26,007 nt of DNA. Source: a virus. Below, one piece after another: positions 15,555 through 23,557 of the stretch. A program made the position numbers and the translations under genes. Within the stretch, counting starts at the first letter, position 1. Every line of letters begins with the position of its first letter. The stretch lies in IMG/VR virus record IMGVR_UViG_3300037517_001683, positions 1 to 26,007 of that record; one strand, 5' to 3'. The notes beneath the pieces were generated by a model, which was not told the origin of the DNA, searched no databases, and saw only the letters and a list, made by a program, of their open reading frames with translations.

Positions 15555-18500
15555 AACGCTTTCCTTGTTGTAATGCACTTAAACCACTGACTTTGCCGCC
15601 CTCTTTCTTCTCAGTGCGGTAGTCAGGTAAGGCTGGGCGCTTTTTGCTTTCAAAAAATGGCATCAACTGACCCTGGCCCGTGCCGATCATGTCAAGCACA
15701 TAGTTGCGCACCACACGAGGCGTCGGATTAATGCCTTGGCCGTGTAGTGTATAAGCTACTTGCTTTTCAAGCAGGTCCAGTGCGTCCCCGCGTGGCGATG
15801 CAAGGCCGGTCAGTTCACCGCCGCCAAACCAGCGGCCAGCTTGAGCCATGCCAGCAGGCAAACCTAGCTCTTCAGCCATGGTAAGCATGTAGTTTTCTGC
15901 AGGTCCGTATTCAGTGCGGCCAAAGCCGCCTTGCTCACTGAAGTAGGGATGATACTGACTGCCCTGCGTTTGGCCTGAAGCTTCATGCACATCAAGCACA
16001 TAAGACTTACCAAAGTCACCAGCCTTTTGCGTGCCGTAGGTTGGGATCTTGTAAGAGCCTGCTGTGCCACTTTTAGCCAAGTCACGCAAGTTTAGACCGC
16101 CCTCAAGCACTTCTTTAGCGCCTTGGTAATGACCCTTGAACAAAGGCAGGCCAACGCCATACTTTTCTGCAAACAGTGCTTTCTCACGCAGCACATTTTC
16201 TTCAGTGATGGGTATGCCACGGGCATGCATGTCACGCAGGAATTGGCCACCAGCCATTTCATTTAAGATCGTATTACGGGCTGAGACAGGCGCGATGCTG
16301 TAAATAAACTCGTTGAACTTTTCTTCAGGTATGCCGCGCTCAAGTGCTGCCAGCTTGACGGGATAAAGCGATGCGTAAAAGCTTTCGCCACCTAGCGGCA
16401 AGCCACGCTTAATCATGCCTTGAATGATGGCTCGGTTGCGTGGATCTTGATAGATCTCATCGATGTAACTTAGATTGGCACGAGGTGCCTCATAGCGTGG
16501 GAATCGCGTTTGCTCAACGCCAGGGAAGCCCTCCAAAGCATACTTGATGGCCTCACGGTCAAAGGCTTGCAGTTCTGGCCGCGGTGGCTTCCAAGCCTCA
16601 GTAGGCTGGGCAAGAAACTCCTCGGCACGTTTGGCACGTTGCTCGACCACCTCAGGCACGTTGCGAAGCTTCTCGCCACGCGATGCCGTATCAGGAACGG
16701 CTACCAGTGGCCCAAACTTCTTTTCTAGCTCAGGCTTTTCTTGCGTGCGCCACTTGATGTTGCTCTCTGCAATATCGCTGGCACGCTTCTCTAGGATCTC
16801 AGGCTTGATGTTTGGGTTGTCTTTGAGGATCTGCTTGGCAACTTTGTCTCTTTCTTTTTTAAGGTCCTTAGCAGCCTGTGCAGCTTCCTTTAGGCCTCTG
16901 GCAACAGCCTTGGGTTTGTCGCCGCCCTTGGCCATATGCACAACCATGCCCTGCACATCAGGATCATCGGTAAAGCGTACCTTGCCGCCTTTGGCATAAG
17001 GCTGCACCGGTGTCTTGCCAAACATCACAGCACTGGGCTTGGTTGACTGTGGGCTGAGGTAGCCGGCATAGCCATAGTCGCGGATCAAACGCTCAAGCGC
17101 GTTGGTTGCTTCGCCAGGCTGTGCCAATCCTTTGTTTGAGCTTGCCGTCATTGGAATCCTCGTAGTCTCTCGAGCTAACAGGTTAAGCATCAAGGGATCT
17201 GCAGCCAGGTCGTATAGGTTCTCGCCCATGGCGCGATAGCGGTTAGGCCCTAAGCCAGGCTCGGGCGTAATGCCTTCACCGGCATAGAAGTAAGTCCTTG
17301 GGCGTATGGCACCAGGAAGGTCTAGGCGTGCAGCCTCTTCGCCCTTAATGCCCGTGCCATAAAACGCAGGGTCGGTTTCAGCCAGGCCTGCTTGCTTGCT
17401 GTAATGCGTCAAAGGCGTGCTCACTGTCGTGCCAGCCTCAGGCTTGATCAGTGGTCGCAGGTAGTCGGGCATGCTGCCTTCATAGCGCGGGCTCAAAAAC
17501 TCGGGCGGCAACAGCAGCGGCTTTTGTGGGGCAAACTGGAAATCATTCCATGCTTGTTTCAACTGCGCATCAATCTCTTTGACCATGTCAGTTTTGCCGC
17601 GACGATTAGCTTCATAGCGCTGCATGTTCAGTTCGTTGATGGTGCGCTTGACCATAGCGTTAAGCGGCGTGTAGTTGACCGTGCTGTTCTGGCCTCGCGT
17701 CTCTGTGCTCATTGCAAGCTGTGCCAGCGGCGAGTACATGCGACTGTGCGCAGCCCAAGCCGTCTCTTCACCCTTGGGACCAAACTCATTACCGTGAATG
17801 GCATGGCCAAAGAAGTCATGCACAGCGCGGAACTTCTCGTTCTCGTTTAGACCTGTGGCCGGATCAACAGCTTTCAGGTAAGGGTGCTCATCACCACCTT
17901 GGAAGACATACAGGTGCTTGTTGCCGTACACATCCTGCAACATCTGCTTGCTATTACGGTAGTTGCCTTCACCTGCTCGATGATACGAAAGGCTTATGGG
18001 CAGACGCTTGAACTGCTCGTCGGTTTCTTTAGCCATCTGCCGGTATGAGGCAGCTACCAACTCATCGTAGTTCTTTGCCCCTGATTGCTTGATGACATCA
18101 GGCATCTGCCTGGCGTATTGCTCAAAGATCGTTTGCTTGTAAGCAGGGTCATCGCTGGCTGCCAGCATGAACGTGCGACCAATAGGTGCCTGCTTGAAGA
18201 TGGAGCTTTCAGGAACGTCGGGCAACTCGTAAGGCTTGCCAAGCACATCCTGAACGTAAGTGTCTGCTGATCGACGAACAAAGTTCGCCGGGTCAGCCAT
18301 TACTTGCCGTACTGCTTCATCCGTAATTGGTTGCGGAACATCGCTTCCAGTTCGTCCTGTGACAGCGTATCCGGCTTGAGTCCCATCGCTTTCGAGCGTG
18401 CCTCGACGCTGGCCTGCAGGCGCTTGAGAGACGCTAGGACGGACGCGGTAGAACGGTCCTTCTGTGGTTGTTTCATAACTAACTCCTTGGCTTGGCATTG

Positions 18501-20511
18501 TGACAGGCTTTGGTGCGGTTACGTCAGGAATTTTTGCCTTGCTCGCTGTTTTTGCAACATCTTTTAATGCGGCACCCATGCCCGGCATCGACGGCATGGT
18601 CATCATTTGCGGGATGATGGGCGGGATTTTGAAGTCAGGCAGGTTCTCGAGTGCCTCTGCGATGTTCAACAGGTAATCGGTGCCTGTCTCTGTTTGCGGC
18701 AGCCTGATGTTGCCTGTGATGTATTCCTGTGAGGCTTCACGAGCGCGCTGAAGGGGTCCTGTATCGCGTGGATCGCCGCTTGCTGCAGCTTCTTTAACGA
18801 AGGTGCCTAAGGACACCGCAGGCGAGGTAAGTGCTTTGGCCACGACGGGCGCGCCAGTCAGTAGTACATCAAGGCCACCAGCAAAACGAGGCATTACCCC
18901 TTCGATGCTTTGCAGGACATTGCCCTGACCATAACCTGGGAGTGACGACACGCCACGCGTTATAGACGTTGGCAATACAGTGTCCTGGGTTTTTACGCGA
19001 TCAATAGCACGGCGCATGCCGGGTGGTAGCCTTCCACCATCCTGCATGTGGACCTCGCCGCCAGCGGCCTTGTTTAGCAAGGGCACTGAAGTGTCGTAAG
19101 TACCTTCGTTACCAAGAGCGCTCTTGATGGCGCTGGGGTTGTAGGAAACCACCTCAGCCAGTTCACCATCGCGGTATTGCATCAGACCGTCATATCCTGC
19201 GGCTCTAGCGCGTGACTCGACTTCTTTGCCGATGTAGCCTTTGTTCTCGTAGGCACGCTCAACTAAGCGAGATGCTTTATTCTCATCTAGTCCCAACTTA
19301 ACCAGTGCTTCGATCATTGGGTCGCCCTCGCCACTGATCACCAATGGGTTGCGCATCTGGGCGTAGACAGGCAAAACATGGCCCCCAGTCGATGGAGGCG
19401 CGCCATACGGAGTGGTTACAGCATAGTACCCAGCATAATCAGCCTTGGGAGTCATGTAAACGCCCGATCCAAGTGCTCCTTCCTTGCTTGGCTTAAATTG
19501 TCGAATGGCCTCCTGGCCTTTACCACCCTCTGTCGCTGTCGTGCCATGGTAAAGACGCATCTGCACTGCGCTTGGCTCGAGGAACTTGGCCAGGTTGTCT
19601 GCACGCTCTTGTGCTGACAGACCGCTCTGCTTAGTCTTAACTGCCTCTGCTGCTTGCTTGAGCGCACCCACGATCTTGCCGCCCTTAGCTTTGCTCAGCT
19701 TGACGCCGGGAACGTCTGACTTCTTAGGTGCAATGAAGAGCGATTCATAAACGTCATGAGGCATACCGCTCGACAGCGTGACACGGCCAACCACATCGCC
19801 CATGCCAAACACATCGCCACGGCTCTTAGGGCGTAGGGTGGGGTTATCGCCTGTCATTGTGTTGTACATCTCAACAGGCGTGGCGTATTCGGTTCCTAAG
19901 CCGTATTTGTGGCCCATGCCAGACTGCTCAACCGTTGCGATGAACTTGAGCCTATCAAGCAGGGGATCGCCTTCAGGCTTGTAAAGCTGGCGGCGTACCA
20001 GATTGGACTTCGTGAGCGAGCCTTGCTTGGGGCCGCCCAGGTCAGGCTCAGTCTCACCGGCTGCGCTCATGATCGGGCGGTTAGTTACCGGGTCGATGAT
20101 GACGCCCACATCCTCCATGACCTTACGGTCAAGGATCTCACCCGTCCTGGGGTTAACGAAGGCTCCTGACGGGAAGTCAGCACGGGTCATGTTGTTGGCG
20201 GCCAGGACCTTCTCAACCAGTGGCTGGACCTGAGGGAACTTCTCGGGCTGGGAGAACCAGCGGTTGGGCACCGGCACAATCGATGTGCGGCCAGGCGTTG
20301 TCAGCCGGGCTGTGATGTCCTTCTCGGGGTCAACGGTTGACTTGATCGCCGTGCGACTGGCTGTGGCTGCCTCACGCAAAGCTTCTGCGACCTTGGGCAC
20401 CTTGCCACCACCGCCAAGCTTTAAGCGTGTGCGCAGGTCAGCACCGCCGTCTGCCATCTTTACTGGACCGCCATCCTTCAAGCCCAGACGCGCTCTTAAG
20501 TCGTTAGCCAT
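15547..20511 (-). CDS. Giant mosaic (polyvalent-type) protein with two ADP-ribosyltransferase-like segments
   Basis: A 1654-aa protein between terminase and portal. Layout by residue: 1-40 glycine tags (LKDGGPVKMADGG, LGGGGKV); 70-265 unknown domain; 318-472 ADP-ribosyltransferase-like domain; 680-880 unknown; 890-950 HDFFGH-containing segment; 1032-1170 second ART-like segment; 1200-1310 basic, helical; 1310-1620 unknown domain with GDFGKSYVLDVHEASG; C-terminal tag KKEGGKVSG. GG tags at 275-281, 483-493, 1173-1178 and 1194-1198 lie between the domains. Such phage proteins, delivered into the host with DNA, are described as polyvalent proteins; this one fits in architecture, but injection is inference. 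Its last codons overlap the portal start. The ATG at 20511 has GGCGAAGCGGG upstream, a weak site. Confidence 0.82.
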   Translation of the reverse strand: MANDLRARLGLKDGGPVKMADGGADLRTRLKLGGGGKVPKVAEALREAATASRTAIKSTVDPEKDITARLTTPGRTSIVPVPNRWFSQPEKFPQVQPLVEKVLAANNMTRADFPSGAFVNPRTGEILDRKVMEDVGVIIDPVTNRPIMSAAGETEPDLGGPKQGSLTKSNLVRRQLYKPEGDPLLDRLKFIATVEQSGMGHKYGLGTEYATPVEMYNTMTGDNPTLRPKSRGDVFGMGDVVGRVTLSSGMPHDVYESLFIAPKKSDVPGVKLSKAKGGKIVGALKQAAEAVKTKQSGLSAQERADNLAKFLEPSAVQMRLYHGTTATEGGKGQEAIRQFKPSKEGALGSGVYMTPKADYAGYYAVTTPYGAPPSTGGHVLPVYAQMRNPLVISGEGDPMIEALVKLGLDENKASRLVERAYENKGYIGKEVESRARAAGYDGLMQYRDGELAEVVSYNPSAIKSALGNEGTYDTSVPLLNKAAGGEVHMQDGGRLPPGMRRAIDRVKTQDTVLPTSITRGVSSLPGYGQGNVLQSIEGVMPRFAGGLDVLLTGAPVVAKALTSPAVSLGTFVKEAAASGDPRDTGPLQRAREASQEYITGNIRLPQTETGTDYLLNIAEALENLPDFKIPPIIPQMMTMPSMPGMGAALKDVAKTASKAKIPDVTAPKPVTMPSQGVSYETTTEGPFYRVRPSVSQAPAGQRRGTLESDGTQAGYAVTGRTGSDVPQPITDEAVRQVMADPANFVRRSADTYVQDVLGKPYELPDVPESSIFKQAPIGRTFMLAASDDPAYKQTIFEQYARQMPDVIKQSGAKNYDELVAASYRQMAKETDEQFKRLPISLSYHRAGEGNYRNSKQMLQDVYGNKHLYVFQGGDEHPYLKAVDPATGLNENEKFRAVHDFFGHAIHGNEFGPKGEETAWAAHSRMYSPLAQLAMSTETRGQNSTVNYTPLNAMVKRTINELNMQRYEANRRGKTDMVKEIDAQLKQAWNDFQFAPQKPLLLPPEFLSPRYEGSMPDYLRPLIKPEAGTTVSTPLTHYSKQAGLAETDPAFYGTGIKGEEAARLDLPGAIRPRTYFYAGEGITPEPGLGPNRYRAMGENLYDLAADPLMLNLLARETTRIPMTASSNKGLAQPGEATNALERLIRDYGYAGYLSPQSTKPSAVMFGKTPVQPYAKGGKVRFTDDPDVQGMVVHMAKGGDKPKAVARGLKEAAQAAKDLKKERDKVAKQILKDNPNIKPEILEKRASDIAESNIKWRTQEKPELEKKFGPLVAVPDTASRGEKLRNVPEVVEQRAKRAEEFLAQPTEAWKPPRPELQAFDREAIKYALEGFPGVEQTRFPRYEAPRANLSYIDEIYQDPRNRAIIQGMIKRGLPLGGESFYASLYPVKLAALERGIPEEKFNEFIYSIAPVSARNTILNEMAGGQFLRDMHARGIPITEENVLREKALFAEKYGVGLPLFKGHYQGAKEVLEGGLNLRDLAKSGTAGSYKIPTYGTQKAGDFGKSYVLDVHEASGQTQGSQYHPYFSEQGGFGRTEYGPAENYMLTMAEELGLPAGMAQAGRWFGGGELTGLASPRGDALDLLEKQVAYTLHGQGINPTPRVVRNYVLDMIGTGQGQLMPFFESKKRPALPDYRTEKKEGGKVSGLSALQQGKRYA
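17002..17418 (-). other. Second ART-like segment of the giant protein
   Basis: Residues about 1032-1170. The series TPLTHYSKQAGL, DPAFYGTGIKGEEAARL, RTYFYAGEG, NLYDLAADP and RLIRDYGYAGYL matches the LTHxS...DPaf.GTG..G.E pattern recurring in phage polyvalent and MuF-associated proteins, where it is taken as a divergent ADP-ribosyltransferase-like fold. The catalytic residues are not obvious to me. Confidence 0.5.
17803..17820 (-). other. HDFFGH putative metal-binding motif in the giant protein
   Basis: Codons 898-903 read H-D-F-F-G-H within a conserved-looking stretch that continues GNEFGPKGEETAWAAH and TETRGQNSTVNY. The H-x4-H spacing is that of the iron ligands in biopterin-dependent aromatic amino acid hydroxylases (HDxFGH in bacterial PheH), but the surroundings differ, so metal binding is only a proposal. 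Confidence 0.45.
19096..19566 (-). other. ADP-ribosyltransferase-like domain of the giant protein
   Basis: Residues about 316-472. MRLYHGTTATEGG (318-330) supplies the first-strand Y-H-G; GALGSGVYMTPKADYAGYYA (345-364) is the G-x-G-Y-[MF]-T block; HVLPVYAQMRNPLVI follows; and the end is AGYDGLMQYRDGELAEVVSY with NPSAIKSALGNEGTYD. This is the H-Y-[E/Q] plan of the phage ART-PolyVal-type family. E450 or E453 would be the third catalytic position. Confidence 0.72.
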
Positions 20512-20550
20512 GCTCGCCCCCCAGATTGGCGGGATGATACCCGCTTCGCC

Positions 20551-22032
20551 TTAAGTCGCATAGGGATTGGTCCTTGTCACGCCAGCGTCGATCAGGTCTT
20601 CAGGGTCATAGTCGTCAGGCGGTGGCGGGTCGATGCTGAGCCAGCCGGCATCGCGAAGGTAGCGCATGGCCTGGCTGAAGGCGTCCACAAAGTCATCATG
20701 CGTAGTTTGAGGGAACGAGCAGATCTGCGTAACCATGGCCTCAGCCCAGTCGCGAACATAGCCTTCACGGTTGCTTGACTCGGGCACATACACCCGGCCA
20801 GCCTTCACGATGTTGGCCACGATGCTCAGGCGCTGGACCTTGTCGGCGTTGCCTGGGTTGTAGCTCCTGACCGGGATGTGCGCACGCTGCAGGTCCTGGA
20901 TGAGCACGATACCGGCAGCCTTGTCCTCGACCAGCACCAGGTCAACACGCTTGGCGTCTTTGCCTTCACCGAAGACGATTTCGTACTCGTCTAATACTTT
21001 AGGCTTAAGGTCAGGGTACTGCAACCGGTCTTGCCAGGCGTCGATGATGAGCACACACATGCCGCCGTCCATGGGTTTGAAGACACCGAAAGTGATCGAT
21101 GCCGTGGGATCGTTGACCGTCTTTTCGGTGTAAGCACAGTCATAGCTCTGCAAGATGAACTCGAGCTTGGGCAGGGGCTTGTCAGCAGGCCAGAGCCTGA
21201 ACCAGTCACGCTTGACAATCCCGCCTTCTTCAGCATCGATGATCTCAGCGAAGATTTCCTGCCGGCCAAGGTTGGTGCCTTCGTAGCTGAGGATCTGCCT
21301 GCGGAAGTTCTCTGACAGGTTGTCGATGTTGGCGTAGGTCGATGCGGTGGTCAGTACGACATCATCACCTTCCCTGCTCATCAACTCGATGATCAAGTCT
21401 CGAGGCTTGGGTGTCGTTGTGCAGATCAGCCTGGTCTTCATGCCGTCCAACTTAAGACGCATACCGAATTGAATCTGATCCCAAGCTTCTTGGATGTACT
21501 CCCAGGCAGCCAACTCGTCCAGCCACCCGCCGTGAAACTGCGGCCCCCTGAAACGCTCAGGCTCCGAGGCAGGGATGCCTTTGATCAGCGAGCCGTTGGT
21601 CAAGCGTAGCTCATGCAAGGCCTTGTTGTAGTCATCGATTAGGACGGGTGGAATCACGTTCAGGAGGCCCGAATCGCCCTCGAAGCATGTGCCCCTTACG
21701 TCACTGCTCGTTGGGGCCGCCACGAGCCATCTGGTGGCTTTGTAGGACTGTGCCCACCAGCCAATCTGTTCTGCTGCAGTTCGAGTCTTGCCGGCACCGC
21801 GGCCTGCCAGCATGAGCCATATGGACCACCAATCACCGTGCGGTAGGATCTGGTGCTTGAGTGCTCGAGTGAGCCACATCATGCGCCAGGCCCAGGCGGC
21901 AGCCGCTTGTGGCTCTAGCCTGGTGTACTGCTCGCGGATCGCTGGATCTTTGAGCAGGGCCTCAAGATCACTTGTCCCCAAGTTGCCTCTTGGTCTCGAG
22001 GTTCTTGAGCATGGCGTCGAAGATGCTGACAT
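20551..22032 (-). CDS. terL: Terminase large subunit
   Basis: A 493-aa DNA-packaging motor. ATPase part: Walker A LAGRGAGKTRTA (75-86), Walker B GGWLDELAAW (168-177) with D172-E173, and the coupling motif ICTTTPKP (203-210). Nuclease part, RNase H-like (Terminase_6C type): FILQSYDCAYTEK with D298, VDLVLVEDKAAG with E369-D370, and THDDFVDAFSQAM with D446-D447. Both activities therefore look intact. The ATG at 22032 overlaps the small subunit gene by 65 bp, and its first 17 residues are Ser/Arg-rich and unlike the rest. A TTG at 21981 behind AAGAGGCAAC would give a 476-aa protein and a 14-bp overlap, and may be the true start. Confidence 0.93.
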   Translation of the reverse strand: MSASSTPCSRTSRPRGNLGTSDLEALLKDPAIREQYTRLEPQAAAAWAWRMMWLTRALKHQILPHGDWWSIWLMLAGRGAGKTRTAAEQIGWWAQSYKATRWLVAAPTSSDVRGTCFEGDSGLLNVIPPVLIDDYNKALHELRLTNGSLIKGIPASEPERFRGPQFHGGWLDELAAWEYIQEAWDQIQFGMRLKLDGMKTRLICTTTPKPRDLIIELMSREGDDVVLTTASTYANIDNLSENFRRQILSYEGTNLGRQEIFAEIIDAEEGGIVKRDWFRLWPADKPLPKLEFILQSYDCAYTEKTVNDPTASITFGVFKPMDGGMCVLIIDAWQDRLQYPDLKPKVLDEYEIVFGEGKDAKRVDLVLVEDKAAGIVLIQDLQRAHIPVRSYNPGNADKVQRLSIVANIVKAGRVYVPESSNREGYVRDWAEAMVTQICSFPQTTHDDFVDAFSQAMRYLRDAGWLSIDPPPPDDYDPEDLIDAGVTRTNPYAT

Positions 22033-22528
22033 CAGCTTGCACGGCTACGGGATTGTCAGCGTCACCAGCGTGGGTGAGGCGCTCGCCGTACTTCTTGGGG
22101 TTCCACTTTGCCAGCAGCTTGAGCCGTGTCTCGATCTGCAGCTTGCGGTGGCCGAGCATGTCTTCCCTGGTAACGATAACGCCGTCTTGAGACTCGACTT
22201 GCTTGGTGCCCCACTTGGGCGTGTCGGCTAGCTCGAGGCACTCCTCGGCCATCTTGTCGTATCCGATTTCGCGTGCGCGTGCGATGGCTGCAGAAAGACC
22301 GACTCCGCGCCCCGAAGCAACTTCCTTATCATCCCTATACATCCAGTCATAAATGGTTCGCCAATCAGGCATACCTTCATCTCGGCATATCTGTCTTAAC
22401 GGCTCAGCGTTACTTAAGCGCTCCACGATCTCTTGCGCAATCTCGGGGGTGTATTTGCTGGGGCGGCCTGTTTTCTTGGGCGCGGTTTGGGGTGCGGCCT
22501 GGGCCTTAGGCTTTGCGGTCTTGGCCAT
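21968..22528 (-). CDS. terS: Terminase small subunit
   Basis: A 186-aa protein that recognises phage DNA and recruits the large subunit. After a basic Ala/Lys/Pro tail (1-18) comes GRPSKYTPEIAQEIVERLSN, LRQICRDEGMPDWRTIYDWM, a helix-turn-helix of the kind found in phage small terminases, then a helical oligomerisation region (SAAIARAREIGYDKMAEECLEL) and RKLQIETRLKLLAKWNPKKYG, a hallmark near the end of Sf6-type and related small subunits. I chose ATG 22528, six bases after GAGAG; a GTG directly before it is in frame. It is the first gene after the 22563-22591 promoter. Confidence 0.88.
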   Translation of the reverse strand: MAKTAKPKAQAAPQTAPKKTGRPSKYTPEIAQEIVERLSNAEPLRQICRDEGMPDWRTIYDWMYRDDKEVASGRGVGLSAAIARAREIGYDKMAEECLELADTPKWGTKQVESQDGVIVTREDMLGHRKLQIETRLKLLAKWNPKKYGERLTHAGDADNPVAVQADVSIFDAMLKNLETKRQLGDK

Positions 22529-22562
22529 CACATACTCTCAGTGACTCGTCAATGATCCGTGG

Positions 22563-22591
22563 ATGATAGGGTTTTAGTGGCGTGGTGGCAA
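22563..22591 (-). promoter_or_regulatory. Probable sigma70 promoter for terminase and virion genes
   Basis: TTGCCA (-35), 17 bases, TATCAT (-10): each hexamer differs from consensus at one base and the spacing is ideal. Transcription would start near 22556, about 28 bases before the terS ATG. It lies between the terminator at 22642-22667 and terS, where a late-region promoter is expected. The stretch 22592-22641 between the two shows nothing else that I can support. Confidence 0.65.
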
Positions 22592-22641
22592 TTACTTGCG
22601 CAAGGCAAACTCTAACTGCTTGATTTTACTACAGCTTTACC

Positions 22642-22667
22642 AAAAAAAGAACCCCCAGGGCGGGGGT
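22642..22667 (-). terminator. Intrinsic terminator ending the right-hand module
   Basis: Coding-strand ACCCCC-GCCCT-GGGGGT hairpin followed by TCTTTTTTT: 6-bp GC-rich stem, five-base loop and U-tract. It lies 52 bases after the stop of the 38-aa gene and is the only U-tract hairpin seen in the window. Confidence 0.85.
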
Positions 22668-22719
22668 GTAACTCTGTTGGGAAGTACAGAGGATCTCAGG
22701 AAACACGCACACACATGGA

Positions 22720-22836
22720 CTACAACTCAGAGTCTAAATCCTCCTCATCATCTTGGCAATCCTCTTCACGCTCAGCACGCTCGCGCTCCCGGTCATACTC
22801 AAACAACTGTCGGTCTAGCCATGCGTCATAGTCCAT
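22720..22836 (-). CDS. Small acidic unknown protein (38 aa)
   Basis: A 38-aa gene: MDYDAWLDRQLFEYDRERER, then an acidic tail ending EEDLDSEL. The ribosome binding site GGGGAG overlaps the last codons of the upstream gene, seven bases before the ATG, and only four bases separate that stop from this start. The strongly acidic tail might bind a basic partner or mimic DNA, but this is speculation. It is the last gene before the terminator. Confidence 0.72.
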   Translation of the reverse strand: MDYDAWLDRQLFEYDRERERAEREEDCQDDEEDLDSEL

Positions 22837-22840
22837 TTAT

Positions 22841-23017
22841 TTACTCCCCAAGGAATTGGTTGAGGGCGTTGCGAAGTTCAATGACTTGCTCACGAGTCAG
22901 GTTCGCTGAGCAGTGGCTGCCAATCTTCCACACTGATAGCCAAAGGTTGTCATCAAAGTCACTAAGTTTGATGCTCTCGTATTCTTCAGTTTTTATGGTT
23001 ACGTCAAATTTGCTCAT
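22841..23017 (-). CDS. Small unknown protein (58 aa)
   Basis: A 58-aa gene: MSKFDVTIKTEEYESIKLSD, then DDNLWLSVWKIGSHCSANLT and a C-terminal helix REQVIELRNALNQFLGE. It reads as two or three strands followed by a helix, so it is probably a small folded domain. CCAGGAGCAAACC before the ATG is the leader shared by three other genes in this module, which is strong support for expression. A UACG stem-loop lies just upstream. Function unknown. Confidence 0.8.
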   Translation of the reverse strand: MSKFDVTIKTEEYESIKLSDFDDNLWLSVWKIGSHCSANLTREQVIELRNALNQFLGE

Positions 23018-23034
23018 GGTTTGCTCCTGGTGGT

Positions 23035-23048
23035 GGGGCCGTAGCCCC
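23035..23048 (-). promoter_or_regulatory. Intergenic UACG stem-loop
   Basis: Coding-strand GGGGC-TACG-GCCCC, a 5-bp stem with a UNCG-class loop. It lies seven bases after the stop of the 165-aa gene. The preceding bases ATCTAATCAAACC are shared with the 3' end of the 90-aa gene. No promoter is visible here. Confidence 0.72.
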
Positions 23049-23055
23049 GGTTTGA

Positions 23056-23553
23056 TTAGATTGCTGCGAACTTTGATGCGGGGGTGAATTTGCCATCGAC
23101 ATAAATGCGGCTTGGGTACTGGTTGAACAGCGTACCCTTCGATGAGCAGTTGATGATTTGCTGTTGGTCGATACGGACACCGCGGCCATTTTTGGTGCCG
23201 GTAATCACGAAGTTGGCTGAACCTGCGTACAACACATTTGCATCGGCCAACTCACCAACCTTTGCATCAACTTTGTTAAGCACCTCGGTGGCCCACTGAT
23301 CAGCCAGCGCTGCTGCAAACTTTGCAAGACGCTGCTCGCAAAGCATGAAAGGCTCGTCCCTACGAGTGCCTGTCCCTGTTCTTACAACGCAAAATCGCAC
23401 GGTGTTGCGCCACACGCTAGCGCTGCGAGAGTTGTACACGCCGCTGACTGTGGGTCCAAACTGCTCAACGAGGTAGTTAAAGGTGCTGGTCACACTACGG
23501 GTGATTTGTGCGGTGAACTCTTTGACCAATTCAGCTTTGAGGTTTGCGTTCAT
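23056..23553 (-). CDS. Conserved unknown early protein
   Basis: A 165-aa protein of unknown function. The first 40 residues are helical (LKAELVKEFTAQITRSVTST), the middle has WRNTVRFCVVRTGTGTRRDE and LCEQRLAKFAAALADQWATE, and the end has FVITGTKNGRGVRIDQQQII, SSKGTLFNQYPSRIYVDGKF. The final GTLFNQYPSRIYVDGK segment resembles a conserved ending I associate with unknown proteins of aquatic phages. It has its own promoter at 23589-23617 and an AAGGAGCAAACAAC leader, so it is probably made early and in quantity. Confidence 0.8.
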   Translation of the reverse strand: MNANLKAELVKEFTAQITRSVTSTFNYLVEQFGPTVSGVYNSRSASVWRNTVRFCVVRTGTGTRRDEPFMLCEQRLAKFAAALADQWATEVLNKVDAKVGELADANVLYAGSANFVITGTKNGRGVRIDQQQIINCSSKGTLFNQYPSRIYVDGKFTPASKFAAI

Positions 23554-23557
23554 GTTG

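Noticed and set aside
17740-17850. Aromatic amino acid hydroxylase homology for the HDFFGH segment
   Set aside because: Only the H-x4-H motif agrees; the conserved FTVEFGL-type segment and the pterin site of that family are missing.
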